DNA of 64,000 nt. Origin: Dehalococcoidia bacterium. GTDB lineage: Bacteria > Chloroflexota > Dehalococcoidia > SZUA-161. Below are positions 1 through 9,021 of the stretch, in pieces. A model generated the notes under the pieces. That model saw only the letters and a list, made by a program, of their open reading frames with translations, was not told the DNA's origin and ran no database searches. The stretch is from the NCBI GenBank assembly GCA_014874385.1, contig JACWAE010000024.1, positions 1 to 64,000 of the forward strand, written 5' to 3'. Within the stretch, counting starts at the first letter, position 1. Each line of letters starts with the position of its first letter. Position numbers and translations under genes: made by a program.

Positions 1-108
1 CAAGTACGGCCTCACCAAGCCCTGGGTTATAAGACACCTGAACAGTTCTACCAGGACTGGCTTAAAAATCGTTATACTAGACAGGAGGTTCTGTCCGATA
101 TGTCCTGA
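1..108 (+). mobile_element. 3' end of an IS transposase (integrase-core type), cut by the window edge
   Basis: Frame 1 is open from the first base to a TGA at 106-108. It encodes the C-terminal end of a DDE integrase-core transposase of the IS3/IS481 kind, recognisable from the RPHQALGYKTPEQFY pattern that closes this family. The catalytic residues lie outside the window. The bases just after the stop (about 90-118) may be the IS end, but without the other end I cannot prove a terminal repeat. The element lies 55 bp from a tRNA-Ser gene. Confidence 0.75.
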
Positions 109-163
109 CCCCATACACATGGTTGGAAAAACTGACTTTTGTGGTTATAATAGGCCAGAGGTA

Positions 164-252
164 GGAGGGATCGCATAGTGGTCTAGTGCGGCCGCCTGCT
201 AAGCGGTTAGGGGGGGAAACCTCCCTCATGGGTTCGAATCCCATTCCCTCCG
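164..252 (+). tRNA. tRNA-Ser (anticodon GCU)
   Basis: A seven-base acceptor arm at 164-170 pairs with 245-251, followed by discriminator G252 and an encoded CCA at 253-255. The anticodon loop is CUGCUAA with GCU at 198-200, and its stem is closed by CCGC/GCGG. A long G-rich variable arm and a GGTTCGAATCC T-loop follow. The long variable arm and the anticodon identify a class II serine tRNA reading AGC/AGU. Confidence 0.97.
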
Positions 253-498
253 CCAGTTTGAAATTTTTCTACCCTGCAGAAAACCGGTCAGGGACTTTTC
301 TCTCCATTTTTTCTCTAACAGCGGAAAGCTTCGCCTCAAAAGTAGTAAATACTGAGACAAATGGAAAACTGCACAAAGATTTATGTGTTAACTCCTTACC
401 ACCTATCCCGATAGGCAAACTCTCCAGATTTTTGTCCAGAGTTCTCACACCCTTTCTGGTTTACAGATATAGTTTCTTCACTTGACTCGTTTTCGCTT

Positions 499-687
499 AT
501 GGGGCTTACTAAGGGGAACCCACATATCTACAATGCCCTGAACTGGTTGAAAAGCAGGCAACAAGATGACGGCCTTTTTGAGATGAAACTTTTAAGAGAC
601 AAAGATAAAGATTTGAAATTTTGGGTATGTCTGGCAATCTGCAGACTGTTCAAAAGATTCTACGACGGCATATCAATAGTATCCTGA
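499..687 (+). pseudogene. Remnant of a prenyltransferase/terpenoid-cyclase repeat protein (C-terminal piece)
   Basis: The 62 codons from ATG 499 contain NALNWLKSRQQDDGLFE and a W-x-C-L-A-I-C-R-x-F-K-R-F ending. By eye this resembles the C-terminal repeat of squalene-cyclase/prenyltransferase-like proteins. No upstream frame continues the domain: bases 256-498 have several stops and no recognisable protein. The 3' end runs 28 bp into the oppositely oriented methyltransferase. I read it as a decayed gene end stranded beside the tRNA and IS fragment. It could also be a chance small frame; the resemblance was not tested by a search. Confidence 0.4.
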
Positions 688-1565
688 ACCTTATCAGTTG
701 GTAAGGCTAATTTCCTCAACACAACAACATCTTGAGGAAGAGGGTCATTACCCCCAGTTGCAGAACCTCTCATGATAAGCTCTACCTTAAACTTCCCTTG
801 TATCAGGCTATTCAACCCTGCCATATTCATAGCTATACCTGATTCGGGTAATGCCGGGTTGCACGTAAACCAATTGTAGCTGTCAGGCAGCGGTGTGGTA
901 AATTTGAACAAGCCGACGAGAAACGGATTGTAGTTGAAAATAAATCCCGGCTGCATTCTCGGTTCCTCAACAATGTGGCAGGTTAAGATAGCCAGAGCAT
1001 TTGGTTTTACGATGGTATGTATTTTGTTGATATACCCGAAGGCATCGGCTTCCTGCAAATGAGTGAAAACAGAGAGTGCCATCACAATATCAGTGGAATC
1101 AGGGGGTACATTCCAGTCGTTACCGTAAGATTTACTTTCAGCGACAGCGCTTTGCTGTTGCGGAGGATAAAAAGGATTGTAATCTTTTGAAACGTGAAAT
1201 CTAACTCTGGGCAATTGCGAATATTTACGCCTGCAATAATTGATGTAGCTCCCTTGTATATCTATTCCCAGGTACTCGCCTTCCGGGTGAGTAAAAAATA
1301 CACTCACAGGGGCCAGTTTCCCGTGTCCACAGCCAAAATCAATTATCTTTAAGGACTCATTCCTGGCGAAACACTTTATCAAAGCTGCAAAAAATCCCTG
1401 TTGATAAACCCAGTTAGTAAAGCTGTCTCCTACTTCTCCCCAAACTTCATTGGGAACGTTCTCGATTAAAAATTCGGTCTCGGCCCAGGCACTTGTCTTG
1501 TCCATTCTCTTAAAGATTCGGCAACCGCAAGCATAGTAAAAAAACTTAAGCGTGTTGGGAAACAT
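660..1565 (-). CDS. Class I SAM-dependent methyltransferase
   Basis: 301 aa. Motif I of the Rossmann-type methyltransferase fold is IIDFGCGHGKLAP at residues 74-86, followed by an acidic residue in YLGIDIQ near 102 that should bind the SAM ribose. A later DIVMALSVFTHL segment matches motif IV. The substrate is not evident; related proteins often sit in glycan or lipid clusters, but there is no such context here. The ATG at 1565 is preceded by a modest GCAGGAC Shine-Dalgarno-like stretch. It is transcribed alone, divergent from miaB, and its 3' end overlaps the cyclase-like remnant. Confidence 0.75.
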   Translation of the reverse strand: MFPNTLKFFYYACGCRIFKRMDKTSAWAETEFLIENVPNEVWGEVGDSFTNWVYQQGFFAALIKCFARNESLKIIDFGCGHGKLAPVSVFFTHPEGEYLGIDIQGSYINYCRRKYSQLPRVRFHVSKDYNPFYPPQQQSAVAESKSYGNDWNVPPDSTDIVMALSVFTHLQEADAFGYINKIHTIVKPNALAILTCHIVEEPRMQPGFIFNYNPFLVGLFKFTTPLPDSYNWFTCNPALPESGIAMNMAGLNSLIQGKFKVELIMRGSATGGNDPLPQDVVVLRKLALPTDKVQDTIDMPS

Positions 1566-1673
1566 ATCACTTGTCCTGCTTTATAGTGTCCCATCGTTCG
1601 GGGGGGATATCGACCATCACAGAATGTTAGGCTACAACTTCGGTTCTTGTCAACTCAATGGGCTGCCCCCGGT

Positions 1674-1701
1674 CTGACAATGAAAGCATATCTGGTATAA
1701 T
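1674..1701 (+). promoter_or_regulatory. Sigma-70-type promoter for miaB
   Basis: CTGACA at 1674-1679, a 16-base spacer, and TATAAT at 1696-1701. An AAGGAGG follows near 1703-1709, but it is about 30 bases from the miaB ATG. The likely ribosome site is the AGGA just before 1739. Confidence 0.65.
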
Positions 1702-1738
1702 TAAGGAGGAATTATATTAAAAGAGCAAAAGGAATATC

Positions 1739-3019
1739 ATGGCTTCTTACTATATCTGGACCGTAGGCTGCCAGATGAACCAGGCAGATTCGGAGCAACT
1801 GGCGGCCAGCCTGGAAATGTTGGGTTATCAACCCACGCAGGAGATAGATAACGCCGACCTCATAGTGCTCAACAGTTGCGTGGTGCGGCAGAGCGCCGAG
1901 AACCGCGTTCTCGGTAAGCTCGATTCTCTGAAAGAGCTCAAACGGCTCAGTCCGGATACCGTAGTAGCCCTTGCCGGTTGTATGGTCGACTCGGATATCG
2001 ACCGGCTGAAACACCGTTTCCCCTATGTTGACCTCTTCCTGAAGCCAGGGCAATTTAACGGGCTTCTGGAACTGGCAAAAGCACGGGCCCCGAAGCTATC
2101 AGATAGCTTCACCACCTCGGCACTTTCACCAACAGCTTTCGTAACCATCATCGAGGGCTGTGATAACTTCTGCTCATATTGCATCGTCCCCTACCGTCGG
2201 GGGAGGGAGAAAAGCCACCCCATCGCTGAGTTGCGCCGCCAGGTAGAAAGCCTTGTGCAGCGGGGGGTGAAAGAGATCACCCTCCTGGGACAAAATGTCG
2301 ATTCTTACGGCCATGACCTCCCCGATAAGCCCGGTTTAGCTGATTTATTGCAGGAGTTGAACTCCATCGAGCGGTTGACAAGGATTCGCTTTTTGACCTC
2401 CCACCCCAAGGATATGAGCCAGAAGCTTATCCAGGCTGTGGCCTCGTTGGAAAAGGTTTGTGAGCACATCAGCCTCCCGGTTCAAGCTGGCAACGACGAA
2501 ATCCTGCAAGCAATGGGGCGAGGCTATACCGTGCAGTCTTATCGGGAGCTAGTCGAACAAATACGCTGCGCCATCCCTACCGTCGCTCTTTCTACCGATG
2601 TCATCGTAGGCTTCCCTGGGGAAACCGAGGAGCAGTTCCAGCGAACTATCGAGCTTCTCTCCGACCTCAGATTCGATACCGTTCATGTCGCCGCCTACTC
2701 AGTGCGGCCCGGCACGCTGGCAGCGAAAAGGCTCAAAGACAATGTCTCACTCTCCGAAAAACGGAGGCGGCTGCAAGAGGTTGAGGAATTGCAGGGCAAC
2801 ATAGCCTCCGAGATCAATGCCCGACTCTTGAGCCATACCCTGGAAGTCTTAGTTGAAGGGAAGAAGAAGGGTAAATGGTATGGCCGCACCAGGACAGACA
2901 AGCTGGTATTCTTCGAAAATGACGCTGATTGCCTCGGTCAGTTGGTTAGCGTAGAAGTTAAAAAAACAAGCCCCTGGGCACTCCAGGGCTCCCTAAAACC
3001 GAGCATAGTAAAGACTTAG
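1739..3019 (+). CDS. miaB: tRNA-2-methylthio-N6-isopentenyladenosine37 synthase (MiaB)
   Basis: 426 aa methylthiotransferase that adds a methylthio group to i6A37 of tRNAs using SAM and Fe-S clusters. The N-terminal MTTase domain has the three cluster cysteines C11, C47 and C81. The radical-SAM motif CxxxCxxC is C141, C145 and C148, and a TRAM-type RNA-binding domain ends the protein. The length is slightly shorter than usual. The ATG at 1739 is the only possible upstream limit because an in-frame TAA lies at 1718. Other methylthiotransferase subfamilies (RimO, MtaB) are possible, but the overall pattern fits MiaB best. It converges on dapA with a 4 bp overlap. Confidence 0.88.
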   Translation: MASYYIWTVGCQMNQADSEQLAASLEMLGYQPTQEIDNADLIVLNSCVVRQSAENRVLGKLDSLKELKRLSPDTVVALAGCMVDSDIDRLKHRFPYVDLFLKPGQFNGLLELAKARAPKLSDSFTTSALSPTAFVTIIEGCDNFCSYCIVPYRRGREKSHPIAELRRQVESLVQRGVKEITLLGQNVDSYGHDLPDKPGLADLLQELNSIERLTRIRFLTSHPKDMSQKLIQAVASLEKVCEHISLPVQAGNDEILQAMGRGYTVQSYRELVEQIRCAIPTVALSTDVIVGFPGETEEQFQRTIELLSDLRFDTVHVAAYSVRPGTLAAKRLKDNVSLSEKRRRLQEVEELQGNIASEINARLLSHTLEVLVEGKKKGKWYGRTRTDKLVFFENDADCLGQLVSVEVKKTSPWALQGSLKPSIVKT

Positions 3020-3909
3020 CCCAAAGGTAAATCTATTTTGTACCTCTTGAGCACAGCCTCTATTGCTGCTGCCGACTTCTCATCTGGTGGCGTAAGAGGC
3101 AAACGTGGCTTACCGACATTAAATCCCACGTAGTTTAAGGCGTATTTAATAGGCATAGGATTAGCCACAATAAAAAGGACATTCATTAAAGGCAATAGCT
3201 TATGGTGAATTGCAGCAGCCTTGGCTGTCTTGCCGCTGACTGCCTTCGAAATCATATCGCTCATCTGAATTCCTACCAGATGAGAAGCGACACTGATAAC
3301 TCCATAGCCCCCTATAGAAAGAATGGGGAAAGTATCGCTGTCGTTGCCGCTGTAAAGCAAAAAACCCTTCTTCGCCCCACCGAGTATCTTGGCTGTATGC
3401 ACGAGGTCGCCGCTTGCTTCCTTCAATCCGACGATGTTATCGATTCGGCTGAGCTCGATAATAGTTTCCGCCGAGAGGCTGGTAATGGTGCGGCTTGGCA
3501 CATTGTATAGAATACAGGGAAGCGATGTACTCTTTGCAATTGCCTGAAAGTGCTCCTTTAGGCCCTGTTGCGTAGGCTTATTGTAATACGGCACTACCAA
3601 CAGCGCAGCGTCAACACCGATCTTCTCTGCTTCCCGTGTAAGCTCGATGCTCTCCTTAGTATTGTAGTTACCGGTGCCAGCCACCACTGCTCCTCTATCG
3701 CCTACTGCCGACTTCACCTCGGCAAAAAGTCGCAGCTTCTCCTCTTTACTGAGAGTTGGCGACTCACCTGTGCTCCCTGAAACAAGCAGCCCGTCACTCC
3801 CTGAGTTAAGCAGTGACAAGGCCAGCTTCTTCGCCTGCTTGTAATCTATATCTCCTTTGTTATCGAAAGGAGTGACCATTGCCGTAATAAGACGACCTAA
3901 CTCCGCCAA
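3016..3909 (-). CDS. dapA: 4-hydroxy-tetrahydrodipicolinate synthase (DapA)
   Basis: 297 aa TIM-barrel aldolase that condenses pyruvate with aspartate semialdehyde, the first step of the lysine/diaminopimelate branch. The Schiff-base lysine is K163 in the GLKEASGD segment, Y135 lies in the ILYNVPSR motif, and R140 is the substrate-binding arginine. The GSTGESPTL phosphate-type loop at 45-53 is intact. It is the last gene of a minus-strand run dapB-asd-dapA, starting 21 bp after asd, with GGAGG just upstream of its start. The order matches three enzymes acting around aspartate semialdehyde. Confidence 0.96.
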   Translation of the reverse strand: MAELGRLITAMVTPFDNKGDIDYKQAKKLALSLLNSGSDGLLVSGSTGESPTLSKEEKLRLFAEVKSAVGDRGAVVAGTGNYNTKESIELTREAEKIGVDAALLVVPYYNKPTQQGLKEHFQAIAKSTSLPCILYNVPSRTITSLSAETIIELSRIDNIVGLKEASGDLVHTAKILGGAKKGFLLYSGNDSDTFPILSIGGYGVISVASHLVGIQMSDMISKAVSGKTAKAAAIHHKLLPLMNVLFIVANPMPIKYALNYVGFNVGKPRLPLTPPDEKSAAAIEAVLKRYKIDLPLG

Positions 3910-3930
3910 TTTCCACCTCCTTGAAACAGC

Positions 3931-4950
3931 TTATATCCATCCCTTAGAGATAAGGTGCTCAGCAATCTGGACTGCATTAAGAGCAACGCCTTTGCGCACA
4001 TTGTCCGCGACCACCCATATTACCAGCCCATTCTCATGTGAAGCATCCCGACGGATGCGCCCCACAAAAACATCGTCCGAGCCAACCACAGACCAGGGAT
4101 AAGGATAAAGGTTAACAGCAGGGTCATCCAACACTTTGACGCCAGGTGAATCCCCCAGAATCATCCGCGCCTTCTCAGGACTCATAGGTTCGCTGAACTC
4201 GACATGGATCGACTCGCTATGTCCTATAACTACTGGCACGCGGACACACGTTGCCGAAACAGCGATATTATCATCATGCAGTATCTTCCTGGTCTCTTCA
4301 TGCATCCTCCACTCTTCCCTAGTATATCCGTCATCCAGGAAAACATCTATCTCGGGGAGCAGATTGAAGGCAATCTGGTGAGGATAAACATGAGGCACAG
4401 CGCTCTTGCCTTCAAGAACAAGTTTGGTCTGAGTATTAAGCTCATCAACAGCGGCCGACCCCGTGCCTGACACGGATTGATATGTATCAACTACGATACG
4501 CTTAATGGGATTAGCTTTATGCAGCGGGTGCAAAGCAACCAACATCTGAATAGTAGAACAATTAGGGTTAGCTATTAAACCTCGATGATGCTCCAGGTCT
4601 TCGGGATTAACTTCAGGCACCACTAAAGGGACGCTTTCATGCATCGCGAAAGCGCCGCTGTTATCTATCACCACTGTACCCCGCTTAACTGCTACGGGGG
4701 CGAAATGTTGGCTGACTTCGTTACCAGCGGAGAAAAAGGCGATGTCTACCGGATCGAAGGAATGAGGCGTGAGTTCCTTAAGCTCGACCTCCCGATGATT
4801 GATAAACAGCTTCTTCCCCACCGATCTTTCGGAGGCAAAAAGATGGACTGAGGATACGGGGAAATCCCTCTGCTCCAGAACCTTGATAAACTCCTGACCC
4901 ACTAAGCCAGTGGCCCCGACGATAGCGACACGGTACTTTCTTATTAGCAA
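3931..4950 (-). CDS. asd: Aspartate-semialdehyde dehydrogenase
   Basis: 339 aa. Reduces beta-aspartyl phosphate to aspartate semialdehyde with NADPH, feeding lysine, threonine and methionine. The N-terminal nucleotide-binding GATGLVG loop lies at residues 12-18, and the catalytic cysteine is C131 in NPNCSTIQM. A QSVSGTG segment and the later HxE active-site region (VEFSEP) are present. Length is normal for the family. It starts 8 bp after dapB and is followed by dapA, so the three are probably co-transcribed and co-translated. Confidence 0.96.
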   Translation of the reverse strand: MLIRKYRVAIVGATGLVGQEFIKVLEQRDFPVSSVHLFASERSVGKKLFINHREVELKELTPHSFDPVDIAFFSAGNEVSQHFAPVAVKRGTVVIDNSGAFAMHESVPLVVPEVNPEDLEHHRGLIANPNCSTIQMLVALHPLHKANPIKRIVVDTYQSVSGTGSAAVDELNTQTKLVLEGKSAVPHVYPHQIAFNLLPEIDVFLDDGYTREEWRMHEETRKILHDDNIAVSATCVRVPVVIGHSESIHVEFSEPMSPEKARMILGDSPGVKVLDDPAVNLYPYPWSVVGSDDVFVGRIRRDASHENGLVIWVVADNVRKGVALNAVQIAEHLISKGWI

Positions 4951-4958
4951 TGTCCCCC

Positions 4959-5756
4959 CTAAAGGCCCAGAAGTCTATCAAGACCAAAAACTGCCTCCTT
5001 AAGTTCGACTGCCTTCTTAATCGCTAAGGTGACCCCAGGCATAAAGGCCTCCCGGTTTATTTGGTCCAAGCGTATCCTTAGCGTCTGCCCCGGTGCGCCC
5101 AAAATAACTTCTTGGTGGGCAAGCAGCCCTGGCATCCGTACGCTGTGAAGTGCTACCCCTCCCAAATCACCACCACGGCTGCCGGCAATGCTCTCTTTTT
5201 TAGCATAGACATGAACAAAGTTGCTGCCCCTGGCTTGTACCATACCCCTTGCCGTAGCCAGGGCGGTCCCGGAGGGAGCATCTAGTTTCTGCTCGTGGTG
5301 CATCTCGATGATCTCAGCATAATCAAAAAAACTGGCCGCTACCTTTGCCAGGTGCATCATCACCACTGCCGCTATGGCAAAGTTGGGGGCCACTACCGCC
5401 CCTACCTTCTTTTTCTTGCACAGGCTCTCAATCTCGTTTAGGTCTGCATCGGACAACCCTGTAGTTCCGATAACAAGGGCAACACCGTGCTTCACCGCGG
5501 TTCGCACTGCAGGCATCGCAGCCTCGGCATTAGTGAAGTCTACCATAACATCAGGGTGACAACCCCGAAGAGCTGACTCCAGGTCTCGGGATAATGGAAT
5601 CGAGCTCGCCCCGTCTGGCAACAGGATTTCCTTTTTGCTAGCCTTTACGTCAACACCAGCCACTGCTTCAAGCTTGGGATCACGAGATACAGCGCTGAGC
5701 ACCTCTTGCCCCATCTTTCCCAGCACACCATGTACCAAAACCTTTACCCGCTCCAT
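4959..5756 (-). CDS. dapB: 4-hydroxy-tetrahydrodipicolinate reductase (DapB)
   Basis: 265 aa. Reduces the DapA product with NAD(P)H. The N-terminal dinucleotide-binding loop GVLGKMG spans residues 10-16, and the family signature EMHHEQKLDAPSGT spans 151-164 with H153/H154 and K157 as the catalytic set. The start is supported by GAGGAG directly upstream. It lies 39 bp after pnp, so the dap genes may be read through from the pnp/rpsO promoter. Only this part of the pathway is in the window; later steps are not. Confidence 0.96.
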   Translation of the reverse strand: MERVKVLVHGVLGKMGQEVLSAVSRDPKLEAVAGVDVKASKKEILLPDGASSIPLSRDLESALRGCHPDVMVDFTNAEAAMPAVRTAVKHGVALVIGTTGLSDADLNEIESLCKKKKVGAVVAPNFAIAAVVMMHLAKVAASFFDYAEIIEMHHEQKLDAPSGTALATARGMVQARGSNFVHVYAKKESIAGSRGGDLGGVALHSVRMPGLLAHQEVILGAPGQTLRIRLDQINREAFMPGVTLAIKKAVELKEAVFGLDRLLGL

Positions 5757-5795
5757 CTGCTCCTCGATTTATCCCTGCTTTGAGCAGCCTACCTG

Positions 5796-8045
5796 CTAGA
5801 CAGGCGGCCTTTTGTGAGGAACGCCCCTACTAGGTGGTCTTCTGCCTTCGCGCTCGCCTTCATCACGATGGCGATGCACAGGAGGCCGAGACTCTGTGCG
5901 TTTTTTAAAGGGGTAGCTTGGGGACTCCCCCTGTTCAGTGCCTTGGGGGGCACTTGGCACCTGAGCTTGTTTTTGAAACACTGCACGGCGGGAAAGGTTT
6001 ATCCTGCCAAGACGGTCGATCTCGGTGACCATGACCATTACCTCGTCACCGACCTTAACCACATCCTCAACGCTCGGGGCCTGATAGTCAGCCAACTCGC
6101 TGATATGAACCAATCCCTCTTTGCCAGGAAGTATCTCAACAAATGCGCCGAAGTTGACTACCCGCGTTACATGCCCATTATATATTCCGCCTACCTCAAC
6201 ATCGCGGGTCAATTCCTCGATGATCCTTATAGCCTTTTGAGTTGCCTCTTCGTTAGGCGAGCCGATAAGGACACTCCCATCATTTTCGACATCGATAGTG
6301 GTCTTTGTTTCACTCATTATCGACCTGATAGTCCTGCCACCGGAGCCGATCACATTTCGTATTTTCTCCGGATCGATGGTTATTTTGGTCAGCCGCGGTG
6401 CGTATTTGCTTAGTTCGGGGCGGCTAGCGCTGATGGTCTCTTTCATCCGCTCCAGGATAAACATACGAGCAACCCTCGCCTGGCTAAGTGCCTTCTCCAT
6501 AATCTCAGAGCTTACGTTTTTCACCTTAAGGTCCAACTGGAGGGCCGTTATCCCCTCGGCAGTTCCAGCTACCTTGAAGTCCATATCGCCAAAAAAGTCC
6601 TCCTGGCCCTCAATATCAGTAAGCACGACATATCTTCCATCAGTCGCCGTCATCAACCCCATGGCTACCCCGGCTACCGGCGCCTTGATAGGGACACCAG
6701 CATCCATCAAAGACAAGGTGCTGCCACATACGCTGGCCATGGAAGTGCTGCCATTAGAACTGAGCACCTCGGAGACCAGACGAATAGTGTAGGGGAAATC
6801 CGTCTCACTGGGAAGCACGGGGACTAAAGCCCTTTCTGCAAGCGCCCCGTGCCCGATCTCACGGCGTCCCGGAGAGCTAGAACGCTTTACCTCGCCCGTG
6901 CTAAATGGTGGAAAGTTGTAGTGATGCATGTAGCGCTTTGTCTCTTCCTGCCCGATACTATCTATCTTCTGTTCCTCGGCTGGAGAGCCAAGTGTAGCGA
7001 TAGTCAGCACCTGGGTTTGTCCCCTGGTGAACAGTCCCGAACCGTGAGTCCGGGGAAGACGCCCAACCTCACATGTAATCGGGCGAATATCGGTCACATT
7101 GCGGCCGTCCGGGCGAATACCCTTCTCCAAAATGAGAGACCTCACTGCTCCCTTCAACCCTGAATCAAAGGCAGCACTGATCTCCTGGGTAGAATAGCTG
7201 CTTCCCATCTTTTCTAAAGCCTCTTGCTTGAGCTTGGCCAGAACGGCTTCTCGCTCTGTTCGGTCCTTCCAGATGGGACCCGAGCCTATCTTGTCTCGGA
7301 TAATAGCAGAAACAGTCTCCTGCAATTCTGAGCTTAGCCCTTTCCCCTGCAACTCCATTTTGGGTTTGCCGCAAGCCTGGATAAGCTCCTCCTGGAGCTT
7401 GATTACCTCCTGGATTGCTTCTTGCCCGAACTTGAGGGCTCCCAGCAGAACATCCTCAGCCACTTCTTTCGCGCCCGCCTCCACCATTATCACTCCGTCC
7501 TTGGTTCCCGCTACAACCAAATCCAGCCTGCTTTGACTGAGCCGGGTGAATGTAGGATTGAGCACATATTCGTCATCTATATAGCCAACGCGGACAGCAG
7601 CCACTGGTCCCCCGAACGGGATATCTGAGATGCCCAGCGCTGCAGAGGCACCGCAGATAGCCAGAATGTCAGGAGGGTTCTCCTGGTCTGCAGAGAGAAC
7701 AGTTACCACAATCTGAACATCGTTGTGCAGGCTCTTGGAAAAAAGCGGCCGTATAGGCCTATCGGTGAGCCTGCTTGTTAGCACAGCTTCCTGACCGGGC
7801 CGGCCTTCCCTCCTGAAAAAACTGCCGGGGATTTTCCCTGCAGCATAAAGCCTCTCCTCATAATCTACAGTAAGCGGCAGGAAATCCTGACCTTCCCTAA
7901 GTTCGGTGCTGATGCAAGCCGTAACCAGGACCACAGTCTCACCGTAAGTAACTGTGACTGCGCCGTTAGCCTGCCCGGCAAGCGCTCCTGTTTCAATGAT
8001 CAGGGGCCTCCCCCCGATCTCTCTTTGGAAAGAATATGTCGTCAA
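5796..8045 (-). CDS. pnp: Polyribonucleotide nucleotidyltransferase (PNPase)
   Basis: 749 aa phosphorolytic 3'-5' exoribonuclease. It has two RNase PH cores joined by a helical domain. The second core carries the SPGRREIGHGALAERA and DMDFKVAGT signatures with the acidic catalytic residues. A KH domain follows (IGSGGRTIRS), then an S1 domain near residues 625-693. The tail of about 50 residues is rich in Pro, Arg and His, is not part of the usual domain set and may bind RNA. It sits 40 bp downstream of rpsO, the common bacterial pairing. Confidence 0.98.
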   Translation of the reverse strand: MTTYSFQREIGGRPLIIETGALAGQANGAVTVTYGETVVLVTACISTELREGQDFLPLTVDYEERLYAAGKIPGSFFRREGRPGQEAVLTSRLTDRPIRPLFSKSLHNDVQIVVTVLSADQENPPDILAICGASAALGISDIPFGGPVAAVRVGYIDDEYVLNPTFTRLSQSRLDLVVAGTKDGVIMVEAGAKEVAEDVLLGALKFGQEAIQEVIKLQEELIQACGKPKMELQGKGLSSELQETVSAIIRDKIGSGPIWKDRTEREAVLAKLKQEALEKMGSSYSTQEISAAFDSGLKGAVRSLILEKGIRPDGRNVTDIRPITCEVGRLPRTHGSGLFTRGQTQVLTIATLGSPAEEQKIDSIGQEETKRYMHHYNFPPFSTGEVKRSSSPGRREIGHGALAERALVPVLPSETDFPYTIRLVSEVLSSNGSTSMASVCGSTLSLMDAGVPIKAPVAGVAMGLMTATDGRYVVLTDIEGQEDFFGDMDFKVAGTAEGITALQLDLKVKNVSSEIMEKALSQARVARMFILERMKETISASRPELSKYAPRLTKITIDPEKIRNVIGSGGRTIRSIMSETKTTIDVENDGSVLIGSPNEEATQKAIRIIEELTRDVEVGGIYNGHVTRVVNFGAFVEILPGKEGLVHISELADYQAPSVEDVVKVGDEVMVMVTEIDRLGRINLSRRAVFQKQAQVPSAPQGTEQGESPSYPFKKRTESRPPVHRHRDEGEREGRRPPSRGVPHKRPPV

Positions 8046-8085
8046 AGTCTAACCTCCCTAACTATTGCGCCACTAGGAAATTCTC

Positions 8086-8352
8086 CTACTTGCGGAGACC
8101 AAGTCTTGCTATCAACTGCCGATAGCGCTTCACATCATTATTACTAAGGTACGTCAAGAGACGGCGTCGTTGACCTACCAGCTTCAAGAGACCTCTACGG
8201 GAATGATGGTCATGCTCATGAACCTTTAGGTGTTCGGTCAGTTGATTTATGCGTTCGGTGAGCAGGGCAACCTGAACCTCGGCGGAGCCACTGTCCTTTT
8301 CATGAAGCTGATATTCGCGGACTGTAGTAAGTTTCTTTTCTTTCTCTATCAT
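8086..8352 (-). CDS. rpsO: 30S ribosomal protein S15
   Basis: 88 aa, the normal size. It binds 16S rRNA in the central domain during small-subunit assembly. The conserved [23 protein letters not shown] stretch (split here: residues about 47-69) is typical, as is the C-terminal [13 protein letters not shown]. The ATG is preceded by GGGGTGAT. It is first in the rpsO-pnp unit with its own strong promoter just upstream. The leader is only about 25 nt, too short for the longer structured S15 autoregulatory leaders known from some bacteria. Confidence 0.98.
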   Translation of the reverse strand: MIEKEKKLTTVREYQLHEKDSGSAEVQVALLTERINQLTEHLKVHEHDHHSRRGLLKLVGQRRRLLTYLSNNDVKRYRQLIARLGLRK

Positions 8353-8384
8353 ATAATCACCCCGTTTTATCCAATAAGTTAATG

Positions 8385-8413
8385 ATTATAACATACGTTA
8401 TAAGCCTTGTAAA
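8385..8413 (-). promoter_or_regulatory. Near-consensus promoter for rpsO-pnp
   Basis: On the minus strand TTTACA (8408-8413), an exact 17-base spacer and TATAAT (8385-8390). Transcription should begin about 25 bases before the rpsO ATG. Confidence 0.8.
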
Positions 8414-8655
8414 TTAGAACATGAGTCAGGAAGCTACTCAGTCGCATATCTAATGATGAGACTCTGGTATAGTCGATTGGTCTGTAGTAGAACCGATAAA
8501 TAGTAGCGGCTCTTGCCATGCAGCCTAAGTACGCAGCCCATGAGGCCTAAGTCACCAAATCTATACAGGAGCGGAAGAGACCATCTCCAGTATCAATCCA
8601 CTCCTGTAAATTATTAACGCAACTGTGAATATAAACGGAGTACTACTGCCTGCTC
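8414..8655. other. Intergenic, no gene recognised
   Basis: Between the rpsO promoter and the end of the first Cys-rich gene. I see no conserved protein, RNA or strong hairpin here. A near-direct repeat around GCCTAAGT (about 8522-8552) is the only pattern. Confidence 0.5.
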
Positions 8656-8907
8656 TTAAGTAACGCGCTTGGTTATCATCTCTATGGACTGCGCCAGTAT
8701 CCAGGCCCTGCGCTCTTTCATAAGCACATAGAGGGCCACGGCCTCATTGCACTCCGTGCAATTAGTCTCCGTAACGCCGTTAAAGTCATCTGTGCAAGTT
8801 GTCATCAGGGTTCCGGTGGCGCATACAGGGCACCTGGCTATCAAGTGATGTCGATTGACGCAATCATAGCAAACTACCTTCGGCAACTTCTCAGGGCTCA
8901 TATTCAT
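8656..8907 (-). CDS. Small Cys-rich (zinc-ribbon-like) protein, paralogue A
   Basis: 83 aa, function unknown. Seven cysteines (C13, C16, C26, C29, C38, C50, C53) form CxxC-type pairs that look like metal-binding knuckles, with two histidines at 20-21 between the first pairs. No signal peptide or membrane segment. It is about half identical to the next gene upstream, with every cysteine and the CYDCVNRHHL segment kept. Each has its own good GAGG-type ribosome site. The pair looks like a recent tandem duplication. A zinc-binding regulatory or adaptor role is only a guess. Confidence 0.7.
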   Translation of the reverse strand: MNMSPEKLPKVVCYDCVNRHHLIARCPVCATGTLMTTCTDDFNGVTETNCTECNEAVALYVLMKERRAWILAQSIEMITKRVT

Positions 8908-9021
8908 TTACCTCCTCATGTTCATTCCTGATTGCAGGTAATTGTGGAGTAACACCCAAGCACTTTATTACTGCAACACTAAACTATGGACATAGCCTTG
9001 GTTCCCCATGTCGGCGACGCC

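Noticed and set aside
186-485. A 99-codon open frame covering the tRNA
   Set aside because: It overlaps tRNA-Ser and has no family look or ribosome site.
1703-1741. Strong AAGGAGG about 30 bases before miaB, possibly for a leader peptide
   Set aside because: The only codon at the right distance is ATT; no ATG, GTG or TTG frame begins there.
5814-6413. A 199-codon frame opposite pnp
   Set aside because: Antisense to a firmly identified gene, with no recognisable protein.
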